From the NCBI GenBank assembly GCA_963833885.1, contig CAWHZU010000010.1, positions 65,035 to 129,034 of the forward strand: a DNA stretch of 64,000 bases. Reading direction: 5' to 3'. The notes under the pieces are model-generated. The model did no database searches. It was not told where the DNA came from and saw only the letters and a list, made by a program, of their open reading frames with translations. The DNA comes from JASHPR01 sp963833885 (lineage in GTDB: Bacteria; Actinomycetota; Actinomycetes; Streptosporangiales; Streptosporangiaceae). This document shows positions 34,892-43,901 of this stretch, piece by piece. Each line of letters opens with the position of its first letter. The stretch's first letter is position 1. The translations under genes and the position numbers were made by a program.

Positions 34892-37750
34892 CTAGGAAAC
34901 CCCGGCCGTCTCTCGATGCCCCGGCGGTTCGTCTAAGACGCTGGCCGAGCTCGTCAGCACGCGCTCGGAGCGGCGGATCATAACTCGTGACCAGCGAGCG
35001 GCCGCGAGCAGCAGTAGCAGCAGCACGGCACCCCCGACGGACAGCACCAGCCCGGCCCGGAACCCCGGCGACACGTAGCTCCAGGTCAGGATCCCTTGGC
35101 CGGCCGGAACGTCCACCACCTGGATCAGGCCCGAGCGCCCGACGTCCAGTTTGGTCGGCGTGCCGTCCACGGGATGCCAGGTAGCGGTCCAGCCGGGAAT
35201 CGCCGCGACCGAGCGGACCACGCGCACGCCGTGCGGGGAGCGCACGGCGACAGCGGCCGACCCGGCGACCGAGTCGGTGGCGTCGTCCACGCGCCGAATC
35301 GACGCGCCCGTCGTGGACCGGCCCGGGAGTGCTTCGAGGCTGAACATGGCCCGGGCGAAGTGGTTGACGAACACGGTGAACGAGCCGTCGTGCCCGGCCA
35401 GTCCCCACTGCGGCGCCGTGAGCGCGTCCTGCAGCTGGCCGTTGGCCACGAACGAGGCGCCTCCCGCCTCGGTGACGGACGGCGCGCCGAGGCGCGACGG
35501 ATCGCCGCCCGCCTGCCCGATCACCGCGACCGCGGTAACCGGGCGGCGGAGGTCGATCGTGAGCGCCGACGCGCTCGCGGCCCGTGCCGGGAACCAGCGC
35601 GTCGTCCCGCCCGGCGTCTCCAGGCCGATCCGGATCCCGGCGGCCTTCCTCGCGTCCGCGTCGGGCACGTCGAGCCCGGACAAAGTCAGCGACGTGCCGA
35701 AGTTCCAGGTTGTCCGGTCGTGCGCGGCGATGTCCCGGTCGCCGGTGCCCGGCGGACCCGGCGGCGCCGTGGATCCGCTCGAGGTGATCAGGTATGCGGG
35801 CACGGTGAGCAGCACCGACGTGTCCAGCTGATCGAGGATCCCGCTGGCCACGGCCTTCGGGGAGAGCTCGTCCTGCCCCTCGCCCATCGCCTGATGTGAG
35901 CCTGTCGCGGACGCGTACGTGCCGTCAACGATCGACGAGTATCCCTGGACCGATGGCGCGCCGTCGATGTCGTTGAGATCGGGCGAACCGAGCGCGGGCA
36001 GCTGGCGAGCGTCGATCTCGTTCGGATCGTAGATCGCGAAACGTCCGCCAAAGCCCAGCGTCTTGACCGGGCGCGTGGCCGGTGTACGGGGCGCCAGCCC
36101 CGACGGCTGACCCGACAGGATCTCACCGGCTGTCTCGGCGTGACCGCTGGCGGACCCGCCCTGGCCGAGGCCGGCGTCGACCGCGACCACCCCGAGGATC
36201 GTGAAGATCACCAGGTCCATCACGACGAACGCGCCGAGCACCCGCGAGCGCAGCCGCGGGGCAATGCGGCGCCCCCAGATCACGAACGCGATGGCCGCGG
36301 CGCCGATCAGCGCGTAGGGGACGAGCCACGGCTTGAGCTGCCCGTCGACGTGCGTCGCGGCCACGCCGACCCCCAGCCAGCGCAGCAGGCCCGCGCCCCA
36401 GCACAGCCCGATCACGACGACGGCGATCATGGCGAGCGGGGGCAGCACGCCGAGGATCGTCTCCAGGTCGATCCGGCGCATGAGGCGGACCCGGAGGAAC
36501 CGCCGGCTCTTCTCGGTGAGCGGGTTGTTGGCCCAGTACGCGAGGAGAACGGCGAGCGCGAGATCGGTCACGAGGATGTTCCGGCTCTGCAGCCGCTGAT
36601 CGCCGAAGAGCGGCAGATGGATGAGCAGATGCCCGAGCGGCGTCCGGCCGCCGAGCGCGAGGAGCACCCCGACCAGCGCTATCACGTGCCACACCAGCCA
36701 CTCGGGGGGCCTGCGCCGCAGCCGTACGCGACCCAGGAGCACGGCCGCGGCCACGAGCGGCAGGATGCCGACGTAGTCGGTCACTTCGGTCAGGTTGTAG
36801 GTCGCAAAGAAACTGGGCTGGCCGAACGAGCCGGACCCGCCCAGCAGGTCCGGCACCAGCATCAGCAGCAGCCACTTGGTGGATAGCGAGCCGGACTCGA
36901 ACAGCGCCATCGAGACCGCCCCGCGCTGGGAGGTGGCGACCGCGGCCAGCCCCGGCAGCCACTGAACCGCGCCGAGGCAGGCGCCCAGCGCGCCGCCCGC
37001 CGCGACCGAGACGGCCGCCGGCCTCCAGCGGCGGCCGAGTCGTGCGACGCGCCACACCGCGTAGATGACGACGGTCACGCAGGCGTCGTCAACGGCGCGC
37101 GGCTCACCGGCCAGGATCACCAGGCCGGTGGCGGCGGCCAGCACGCCGGTCCACCGGAGCCGGGAGGGCATGCTCCGGGTCTCGGACAGCCGGAGCACGC
37201 TCAGCAGCGCGACCGGGACCCAGCTCATGCCCGCGACCAGGCCGAAATGAGATACCTGCGCCGACATCGCTCCGGCGAACGCAAACGAGAGGCCGCCGAG
37301 CAGGCTCGGCGGGCTGCCGAGGCGGAGGGCCCGCAGGAAGCAGAACATGCCGAGCCCGGCGACCGCCCAGGTGATGATCATGTTGACCGCCCACGCCGCG
37401 GTCGCCGACAGCACGGCGAACAGGAACGTGAGCGGGTACGCGGCGCCGGCGTTCCAGCCGGCCAGAAGCGGGGCACCGCTCCAGATGTACGGGTCATACA
37501 GCGGCAGGTGGCCGCTCCGGATCTCGCGCCCGGCGAGAACCCGCAGCGGGAAGTTCTGCGACAGGTCGTCGCCGGGCAGCACCGAATGCCCGAGCAGCGC
37601 GGGGACGCCGAAGACGAGGACCGGCAGCGCAACCAGGATGGCGACGGCCCAGACGTCGCCGCGCCGCCAGCGCCCGAGCGCCCTCGTCTGCGGCGCATCC
37701 GAGGTCCTCGTCCGGAGGCTGGATGACAGAACCATCCCCATGACGTGCAA
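34892..37750 (-). CDS. YfhO-like large membrane protein
   Basis: A 952-residue protein with about 13 membrane helices: a cluster through residue 500, a large extracytoplasmic domain (about 530-900), and one final helix (GLVLSVGGAVLLLLLLAAA) before a basic tail. The early LLGHSVLPGDDLSQNFPLRVLAGREIRSGHLPLYDPYIWSGAPLLAGWNAGAAYPLTFLFAV is typical of YfhO-type proteins, which relate to GT-C glycosyltransferases and may decorate cell-wall polymers. The DD pair in that loop could be catalytic. It starts 70 bases after glgX on the same strand. In-frame ATG 37735 is an alternative start. Confidence 0.78.
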   Translation of the reverse strand: MHVMGMVLSSSLRTRTSDAPQTRALGRWRRGDVWAVAILVALPVLVFGVPALLGHSVLPGDDLSQNFPLRVLAGREIRSGHLPLYDPYIWSGAPLLAGWNAGAAYPLTFLFAVLSATAAWAVNMIITWAVAGLGMFCFLRALRLGSPPSLLGGLSFAFAGAMSAQVSHFGLVAGMSWVPVALLSVLRLSETRSMPSRLRWTGVLAAATGLVILAGEPRAVDDACVTVVIYAVWRVARLGRRWRPAAVSVAAGGALGACLGAVQWLPGLAAVATSQRGAVSMALFESGSLSTKWLLLMLVPDLLGGSGSFGQPSFFATYNLTEVTDYVGILPLVAAAVLLGRVRLRRRPPEWLVWHVIALVGVLLALGGRTPLGHLLIHLPLFGDQRLQSRNILVTDLALAVLLAYWANNPLTEKSRRFLRVRLMRRIDLETILGVLPPLAMIAVVVIGLCWGAGLLRWLGVGVAATHVDGQLKPWLVPYALIGAAAIAFVIWGRRIAPRLRSRVLGAFVVMDLVIFTILGVVAVDAGLGQGGSASGHAETAGEILSGQPSGLAPRTPATRPVKTLGFGGRFAIYDPNEIDARQLPALGSPDLNDIDGAPSVQGYSSIVDGTYASATGSHQAMGEGQDELSPKAVASGILDQLDTSVLLTVPAYLITSSGSTAPPGPPGTGDRDIAAHDRTTWNFGTSLTLSGLDVPDADARKAAGIRIGLETPGGTTRWFPARAASASALTIDLRRPVTAVAVIGQAGGDPSRLGAPSVTEAGGASFVANGQLQDALTAPQWGLAGHDGSFTVFVNHFARAMFSLEALPGRSTTGASIRRVDDATDSVAGSAAVAVRSPHGVRVVRSVAAIPGWTATWHPVDGTPTKLDVGRSGLIQVVDVPAGQGILTWSYVSPGFRAGLVLSVGGAVLLLLLLAAARWSRVMIRRSERVLTSSASVLDEPPGHRETAGVS

Positions 37751-37820
37751 GCCTTGCAGGCCAAGGCTGAACGAATCCTGAGAGGGCGCCTTCTTTCAGC
37801 AGCGAGTCGGGCCGTCCGGA

Positions 37821-39941
37821 TTAGCGGCCGGGACGCGGGCTGCGGAGCACGGTCACCGACCGGGGGCCGACGGCGACGCGATCGCCGGCCTGACGCTCCC
37901 CGGCCGACGCGGCCGCGGCCGGATCGTGGCTGTCGATCTCGGCCCGCCATGCCTGCCCGTCGCGGGTGGTGGGGATGACGAAGTCCAGCGGCTCCCACCA
38001 CGCGTTGAAGAACACCAGGAAGTCATCATCGAGCAGCAACGTGCCGTCCCGTGCCGGGTCGGGGTCGTCGGACCCGTCGAGGTAGATGCCCAGCGACAGC
38101 GCGCTGGGGTCGGCCCAGTCGGCGGCGGTCATCGGCGTCCCCGCCGGGGTGAACCAGCGGAGCTCGGAGGCCTCGGCACCGGCGAGGTAGCGGCGGCGCC
38201 GGAACACCGGGTGCTGCGTGCGGAGCGCGATCAGCCGCCGGGTGAATGCGAGCAGGTCCTCATCCACCGCCGACCAGTCGAACCAGGTGATCTCGTTGTC
38301 CTGGCAGTACGCGTTGTTGTTGCCCTGCTGGGTGCGGCCGATCTCGTCCCCGCCGAGCAGCAGCGGCACGCCGAACGACAGCAGCACGGTGCTGAGCATC
38401 GCCCGGCGCTGTCGCCCGCGCAGCGCCAGGATGGCCGGGTCGGTGGCCGGGCCCTCAGCGCCGCAGTTCCAGGAGCGGTTGTCGTCGGTCCCGTCGCGGT
38501 TGGCCTCGCCGTTGGCCTCGTTGTGCTTGCCGTCATAGGAGACCAGGTCGGCCATGGTGAACCCGTCGTGCACGGTCAGCAGGTTCACCGACGCGGTCGG
38601 CTTGCGCCGGTCCGTGCCGCCGTACAGGTCCGACGAGCCGGCGAACCGGGTGGCGAACTCGCCGATCCCAACGGGGTGGCTGCGCCAGAAGTCGCGCATG
38701 CTGTCGCGGTACTTCCCGTTCCACTCCCGCCACAGCGGCGGGAAACGCCCGAGCTCATAGCTGTCCATCTGGCCCACGTCCCACGGCTCGGCGATGAGCT
38801 TCGCCCGGGACACCACCGGGTCCTGCGAGACGAGGTCGAAGAACGCGGACACCTGATCGAAGCCGCGGCCGTCCCGGGCGAGAGTCGGCGCGAGGTCGAA
38901 GCGGTAACCGTCGACGTGCATCTCGGTGATCCAGTACCGCAGCGAATCCATGATCAGCTGAAGGGTCACCGGATCTGCGGCGTTGAGCGAGTTCCCGGTT
39001 CCTGTGGTGTCGAAGTAGCGGCTGGGGTCGCCGGCCGCGAGCCGGTAGTACGCGGCGTTGTCCAGGCCGCGGAAGCAGAGCGTCGGGCCGCGGTGATCCG
39101 CCTCGGCGGTGTGGTTGAACACGACGTCGAGCAGCACCTCGAGGCCCGCCGCGTGCAGCGCGTTCACCATGGCCTTGAACTCTGCGACCTGCTCGCCCCG
39201 CCCAGCGCGCACCGCCGCCGAGTAGCCGTTGTGCGGCGCGAAGTACCCGATCGTGTTGTAGCCCCAGTAGTTCGTCAGACCCTGCGCCACCAGAAAGGAC
39301 TCGGGCACGCTCTGGTGCACGGGCAGCAGCTCGACCGCGGTCACCCCTAGTTCCACGAGATGGGCGACGGCCGCCTCGTGCGCCAGCCCGGCGTAGCTGC
39401 CGCGCAGGCCGGGCACCCCCGGGTGGCGTTCGGTGAACCCCTTGACGTGCACCTCATAGATGATCGTGTCGGAGTAGCGGCGCCGCATCGGCCCGCCGTC
39501 GGTCCAGTCGAACGCCCCATCCACGACGATGCTGCGCGGTACGTGCCCGGCGGAATCCAGCGCGCTCGGCTGGTCGGGGTCGTGCACCGCGTAGCCGAAC
39601 ACCTCCGGCCCGAACGCGACCTCTCCGCTGATCGCCCTGGCGTACGGATCGAGCAGCAGTTTCGCCGGGTTGCAACGCAGGCCACGGGCTGTGTCGTACG
39701 GGCCCGTCACGCGATATCCGTAAGCTTGCCCGGGGCCGACGCCCCGGGCAAAGCCATACCAGACGCCCGCGTCATAGCTCGGCAGCGGGAGCCGGGTCTC
39801 GGTGCCTGCGCTATCGAACAGGCACAGCGTCACCGCGTCGGCCACCCCGGACGCCACGGCGAAGTTCGTGCCAGCGGCCTCGGGCGTCGCGCCCAGCGGG
39901 AACGGGCTGCCCGGCAGCACGCGGTCAGCCTCGGCACCCAC
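37821..39941 (-). CDS. glgX: Glycogen debranching enzyme GlgX
   Basis: A 706-residue isoamylase-type GH13 enzyme. Order: N-terminal CBM48-like domain (GSPFPLGATPEAAGTNFAVASGVADAVTLCLFD), barrel with VVFNHTAE, nucleophile in GYRFDLAPTL, acid/base Glu in LIAEPWDVG and VHDGFT, then a C-terminal beta domain. It hydrolyses alpha-1,6 branches of limit dextrins during glycogen use. The GTG at 39941 (MGAEADRVLPGSPFPLG) is preferred; upstream in-frame ATGs would run into the divergent metallo-hydrolase. Little leader is visible, so it may be leaderless. Confidence 0.92.
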   Translation of the reverse strand: MGAEADRVLPGSPFPLGATPEAAGTNFAVASGVADAVTLCLFDSAGTETRLPLPSYDAGVWYGFARGVGPGQAYGYRVTGPYDTARGLRCNPAKLLLDPYARAISGEVAFGPEVFGYAVHDPDQPSALDSAGHVPRSIVVDGAFDWTDGGPMRRRYSDTIIYEVHVKGFTERHPGVPGLRGSYAGLAHEAAVAHLVELGVTAVELLPVHQSVPESFLVAQGLTNYWGYNTIGYFAPHNGYSAAVRAGRGEQVAEFKAMVNALHAAGLEVLLDVVFNHTAEADHRGPTLCFRGLDNAAYYRLAAGDPSRYFDTTGTGNSLNAADPVTLQLIMDSLRYWITEMHVDGYRFDLAPTLARDGRGFDQVSAFFDLVSQDPVVSRAKLIAEPWDVGQMDSYELGRFPPLWREWNGKYRDSMRDFWRSHPVGIGEFATRFAGSSDLYGGTDRRKPTASVNLLTVHDGFTMADLVSYDGKHNEANGEANRDGTDDNRSWNCGAEGPATDPAILALRGRQRRAMLSTVLLSFGVPLLLGGDEIGRTQQGNNNAYCQDNEITWFDWSAVDEDLLAFTRRLIALRTQHPVFRRRRYLAGAEASELRWFTPAGTPMTAADWADPSALSLGIYLDGSDDPDPARDGTLLLDDDFLVFFNAWWEPLDFVIPTTRDGQAWRAEIDSHDPAAAASAGERQAGDRVAVGPRSVTVLRSPRPGR

Positions 39942-40011
39942 GAGGCAAGTATCGCGCGGGCGCGGATGCCATGCTCGGTTAGGTACGTCTGCCCCGGAAG
40001 GGAGCACCAGC

Positions 40012-40806
40012 ATGCAATCACCTCCGCACGTCGAAGTTCTCCTCGAGGGTTTCGGGATCAGCACCAGCGCAGGCCGCATCGCGATGTGCCAGGTCACGCT
40101 CATCGAGGGACCTGGCCTGAACGGGGCGCCGGTGCGGATCCTGGTCGACCCGGCGCACGTAGGCAGGCGGATGGTCCTGGTCGAGGCGCTGGCCAGCCGG
40201 GGACTGACCCCGGCCGACATCGACATGGTGGTGCTGACGCACGCGCACTGGGATCACGTGCAGAACGTCGACGTGTTCGCGCACGCGCCGGTGTGCCTGC
40301 ATCCGCGTGAGCGCCGCTACAGCGACGGCCCGCACCCGAACGACTGGGCGACCCCCGCTTGGACCGGCGCCATCCTGGAACGGATGCAGGTCCGCGAGAT
40401 CGCCGAGGGGGACGAGCTCATCCCGGGCGTCGGCGTGCTGGACCTCCCCGGCCACTCGCCCGGCAGCATCGGCATTACCGTGCAGAATGAGCAGGGTCTG
40501 TCGCTGATCACCGGCGACGCCGTGCACCGTTCGGCCGTGGCGCTGAGCAGGCAGAGCCCGCTCGTGTTCTGGAGTGCCGACGAGGCCCGGGCCAGCATCG
40601 ACCGCGTCGTCGCGATGGCTGACGTTATCTACCCAGGACACGACCAGGCGTTCCGGCTGACCTCGGCTGGCGAGGTCGAGTACGTCCGCCCGTTCCGGCT
40701 GACGATCACCGGCACGACCGCCGACCGGCCCGGGCTCAGCTTCTCCGCCAAGATGCCGGACCCGTGGGTAATGCCCGGCATCGAGGAGCAGCCCGGGCGC
40801 GTCTAG
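40012..40806 (+). CDS. MBL-fold metallo-hydrolase
   Basis: A 264-residue metallo-beta-lactamase-fold protein. The HxHxDH motif is LTHAHWDHVQN, further ligands are in LPGHSPGSIGI, ITGDAVH, and YPGHD. The start ATG 40012 follows AAGGGAG. The layout recalls N-acyl homoserine lactone lactonases and other small-molecule hydrolases, but a quorum-quenching function cannot be claimed. Divergent from glgX, and 100 bases upstream of the transketolase on the same strand. Confidence 0.85.
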   Translation: MQSPPHVEVLLEGFGISTSAGRIAMCQVTLIEGPGLNGAPVRILVDPAHVGRRMVLVEALASRGLTPADIDMVVLTHAHWDHVQNVDVFAHAPVCLHPRERRYSDGPHPNDWATPAWTGAILERMQVREIAEGDELIPGVGVLDLPGHSPGSIGITVQNEQGLSLITGDAVHRSAVALSRQSPLVFWSADEARASIDRVVAMADVIYPGHDQAFRLTSAGEVEYVRPFRLTITGTTADRPGLSFSAKMPDPWVMPGIEEQPGRV

Positions 40807-40906
40807 CGGGCGGGCTGCCCGAGGCTCCCACGGGCTACCGCTATCGGCGGGCGATTTGTCCCGTGGCACAGTTGGAACTGACCTAAGTCGAGCCCGGAGG
40901 ATTGCC

Positions 40907-42751
40907 ATGACCGTGCAGAGCCTCGCCGACATCCACGAACTGGCCCAGCAACTGCGGGTTGATTCGATTCGCTGCAGCACCTCGGCCGGGTCCGGCCATC
41001 CAACCTCGAGCATGTCGGCCGCTGATCTCATGGCGGTGCTGATGGCCCGCCATTTCCGTTACGACTGGCAGCAGCCGGACAACCCGGCCAACGACCACTT
41101 GATCTTCTCCAAGGGGCATGCGTCCCCGCTGCTGTACTCGATGTTCAAGGCGGCCGGTGTCGTCAGCGACGAGGAGCTGATGAACGGGTACCGGCGGTTC
41201 GGCTCGCGGCTGGAGGGCCACCCCACGCCGGTGCTCCCGTGGGTCGACGTGGCCACCGGCTCGCTCGGCCAGGGGCTGCCGGACGGGGTCGGCGTCGCGT
41301 TGGCCGGCAAGTTCCTGGACGAGTTGCCGTACCGGGTGTGGGTGCTGTGCGGGGACAGCGAGACGGCCGAGGGGTCGATATGGGAGGCCCTGGACAAAGC
41401 GTCCCATTACGGGCTCAGCAACCTGACCGCGATCATTGACGTGAACCGCCTGGGCCAGCGCGGCCCGACGGAACTGAGCTGGGACACGGACACGTACGCC
41501 AAGCGGGTGGAGGCGTTCGGCTGCCACGCGGTCGTGATCGACGGACACGACCTGGGCGAGATCGACAAGGCGTTCACGGGCGCGGCCGGTGCGGACCGGC
41601 CAACGGTGGTCGTGGCCCGCACGCGCAAGGGCCGCGGGTTCGACGAGGTCGAAGACCGCGAGAACTGGCATGGCAAACCGCTGCCCGAGCCGATGGCCGA
41701 GCGCGCCATCATCGAGCTCGGCGGCCAGCGCGATATCCGGGTAACCGGCCTGAAGCCCGAAGGCGGGACACCCCATGCCTGGCCCAGCGCCGAGGTGAGC
41801 TTGCCCCAGTACGGGCCCGACGACAAGGTCGCCACCCGGCTGGCGTTCGGTCAGGCGCTGGCCGCGGTCGGCGCCCGCGGCGACGTCGTCGGCATGGACG
41901 GCGAGGTGGGCAACTCGACGCACATGGAGGAGTTCTCCAAGAAGTATCCCGAGAAGTACTTCGAGATGTTCATCGCCGAGCAGCAGCTCGTTGCCGCCGC
42001 TGTCGGCCTGCAGGTCCGCGGGTACGTTCCGTTCGCCTCCACGTTCGCCGCGTTCTTCACCCGCGCGTACGACTTCATCCGGATGTCGGCGATCTCCCAG
42101 GCGAACATCCGGCTGTGCGGGTCCCATTGTGGCGTCGAGATCGGCGCGGACGGCCCGTCGCAGATGGCCCTGGAGGACCTGGCCATGATGCGTGCCGTGC
42201 ACGGATCGACGGTCCTGTACCCAAGCGACCCCAACAGCACGGCGTACCTGGTGGCGCAGATGGCCGAGACCGCCGGCATCGTCTACATGCGCACCACCCG
42301 CGGCGCCTACCCGGTCCTGTACGGGGTGGACGAGGAGTTCCCGATCGGCGGTTCGAAGGTCCTCCGGGCCAGTGACAACGACCAGGTGACGCTCATCGGC
42401 GCGGGCGTGACCGTGCACAACTGCCTGGCTGCGGCCGACGAGCTGGCCGGGGACGGCATCAGCGCCCGGGTCATCGACCTGTACTCGGTCAAGCCGATCG
42501 ACACCCAGGCCCTGCTGGACGCGGCGGACCTGACCGGGGACAGGCTGGTGGTCGTCGAGGACCACTACCCGCAAGGCGGCCTCGGCGGCGCGGTTCTCGA
42601 GGCGCTCAGCGATGCGGGCCACCCGGCCCGCATCCATCACCTCGCGGTCCGAAGCCTGCCCGGTTCCGGTACCCCGGCCGAGCTCATGGAAGGGGCCGGC
42701 ATAGCCGCCAACCAGATCGCTCAGGCCGCCCGAGAGGCGGTCAACGGCTAG
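40907..42751 (+). CDS. tkt: Transketolase (short, single-chain type)
   Basis: A 614-residue transketolase. The N-terminal TPP domain shows RCSTSAGSGHPTSSMSAADLMAVL, FSKGHASPLLYS, and the diphosphate site GDSETAEGSIWEALDKASHYGLSNLTAIIDVN; the second domain has MDGEVGNSTHMEEF and FIAEQQLVAAAVGL (cofactor-activating Glu); the C-terminal domain closes the dimer. At about 614 residues it is the short, animal-like form and not the usual bacterial one of about 660-700, which suggests a second, conventional transketolase elsewhere. CGGAGG precedes the ATG. Moves C2 units between sugar phosphates. Confidence 0.9.
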   Translation: MTVQSLADIHELAQQLRVDSIRCSTSAGSGHPTSSMSAADLMAVLMARHFRYDWQQPDNPANDHLIFSKGHASPLLYSMFKAAGVVSDEELMNGYRRFGSRLEGHPTPVLPWVDVATGSLGQGLPDGVGVALAGKFLDELPYRVWVLCGDSETAEGSIWEALDKASHYGLSNLTAIIDVNRLGQRGPTELSWDTDTYAKRVEAFGCHAVVIDGHDLGEIDKAFTGAAGADRPTVVVARTRKGRGFDEVEDRENWHGKPLPEPMAERAIIELGGQRDIRVTGLKPEGGTPHAWPSAEVSLPQYGPDDKVATRLAFGQALAAVGARGDVVGMDGEVGNSTHMEEFSKKYPEKYFEMFIAEQQLVAAAVGLQVRGYVPFASTFAAFFTRAYDFIRMSAISQANIRLCGSHCGVEIGADGPSQMALEDLAMMRAVHGSTVLYPSDPNSTAYLVAQMAETAGIVYMRTTRGAYPVLYGVDEEFPIGGSKVLRASDNDQVTLIGAGVTVHNCLAAADELAGDGISARVIDLYSVKPIDTQALLDAADLTGDRLVVVEDHYPQGGLGGAVLEALSDAGHPARIHHLAVRSLPGSGTPAELMEGAGIAANQIAQAAREAVNG

Positions 42752-42766
42752 CGCGGGCCTGGTTAG

Positions 42767-42804
42767 CAGCCGCGGCCCGGATAGCGTCGGCCGGGCCGTG
42801 GCTG
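42767..42804. terminator. Bidirectional hairpin between tkt and pdxS
   Basis: Two 14-base arms (42767-42780 and 42791-42804) pair at 13 of 14 positions around a ten-base loop, in the gap between two convergent genes. A second smaller GC hairpin follows near 42808-42825. There is no clear T-tract on either side, as is common in actinobacteria. Confidence 0.7.
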
Positions 42805-42851
42805 GTCACCGGCCGCTGCCGGCCGGGCTTTCGGCGCTTACGCCGCGGCAG

Positions 42852-43874
42852 TCACCAGCCGCGTCCGGCGTAGCGCTGCTCGGGCGCGAGCGTGTCCAGG
42901 CTGATCCCCACCATGGCCTCACCAAGCCCCCGCGACACCTTGGCGATGACGTCGGGGTCGTCGTGGAACGTGGTCGCCTTCACGATCGCGGCAGCCCGGG
43001 CAGCGGGGTCACCTGACTTAAAAATCCCCGACCCCACAAACACCCCGTCGGCACCCAGCCCCATCATCATCGCCGCATCCGCCGGGGTCGCAATCCCGCC
43101 CGCCGTAAACAACACCACCGGCAGCCGCCCCGCCGCCGCCACCTCAGCCACCAGCTCATACGGAGCCTGCAGATCCTTCGCCGCAGTGAACAGCTCATCC
43201 GCCGCCAGCACCGACAGCCCGGCGATCTCACCGCGGATACGGCGCATGTGCCGGGTCGCCTCCACCACGTTGCCCGTGCCCGCCTCCCCCTTGGACCGGA
43301 TCATCGCCGCGCCCTCACCAATCCGCCGCAGCGCCTCACCCAGACTGGTCGCCCCGCACACAAACGGCACCGTGAACCCCCACTTATCCACGTGATGCGC
43401 CTCATCAGCCGGGGTCAGCACCTCCGACTCATCGATGTAATCCACCCCGACCGCCTGCAAAACCTGCGCCTCAGCGAAGTGACCGATCCGGCACTTGGCC
43501 ATCACCGGGACCGACACCGCCGCAATGATCGAATCGATCATGTCCGGGTCACTCATCCGGGCCACCCCGCCCTGCGCCCGGATATCAGCCGGCACCCGCT
43601 CCAGCGCCATCACCGCCACCGCACCCGCGTCCTCGGCGACCTTCGCCTGCTCCGGCGTGACCACATCCATGATCACACCACCCTTGAGCATGTCAGCCAT
43701 CCCCCGCTTCACCCGCTGCGTGCCGCTCTCGACGCCCGGGCGGGCGGAGGTGGAGGGAGCTGCGGGACCGGCGGGAGTGGAGGCGGTAGTGGGGCCAGTG
43801 GGAGCGGCGGGAGTGGTACCGGTGGCGGGAGTGGCGGGCGCGTCGCTGGCCCGCTCTGAGTAGGGGACTGCCAT
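42852..43874 (-). CDS. pdxS: Pyridoxal 5'-phosphate synthase subunit PdxS
   Basis: A 340-residue PdxS. The barrel starts at about residue 50 (TQRVKRGMADMLKGGVIMDVVTPEQAKVAEDAGAVAVMALE) and holds the two catalytic lysines in VMAKCRIGHFAEAQ and IRSKGEAGTGN. With the PdxT glutaminase it makes PLP from ribose 5-phosphate, glyceraldehyde 3-phosphate and ammonia; no pdxT is visible nearby. The first 45 residues are an Ala/Pro/Thr/Ser tail absent from most homologues. Codon use inside the barrel (GAT, TTT, ATT, GGG, CAT) departs from the neighbours. It follows MocR and GNAT genes on the same strand. Confidence 0.93.
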   Translation of the reverse strand: MAVPYSERASDAPATPATGTTPAAPTGPTTASTPAGPAAPSTSARPGVESGTQRVKRGMADMLKGGVIMDVVTPEQAKVAEDAGAVAVMALERVPADIRAQGGVARMSDPDMIDSIIAAVSVPVMAKCRIGHFAEAQVLQAVGVDYIDESEVLTPADEAHHVDKWGFTVPFVCGATSLGEALRRIGEGAAMIRSKGEAGTGNVVEATRHMRRIRGEIAGLSVLAADELFTAAKDLQAPYELVAEVAAAGRLPVVLFTAGGIATPADAAMMMGLGADGVFVGSGIFKSGDPAARAAAIVKATTFHDDPDVIAKVSRGLGEAMVGISLDTLAPEQRYAGRGW

Positions 43875-43901
43875 GTGAACCTCCGCTGGGCTGCGGGACC
43901 G

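Noticed and set aside
40012..40806. Quorum-quenching lactonase
   Set aside because: Only the general metallo-hydrolase motif is seen; nothing specific to acyl-homoserine lactonases.
40883..42640. Open frame of 585 codons opposite the transketolase
   Set aside because: Antisense shadow of a clearly conserved gene; the product has no recognisable domain.
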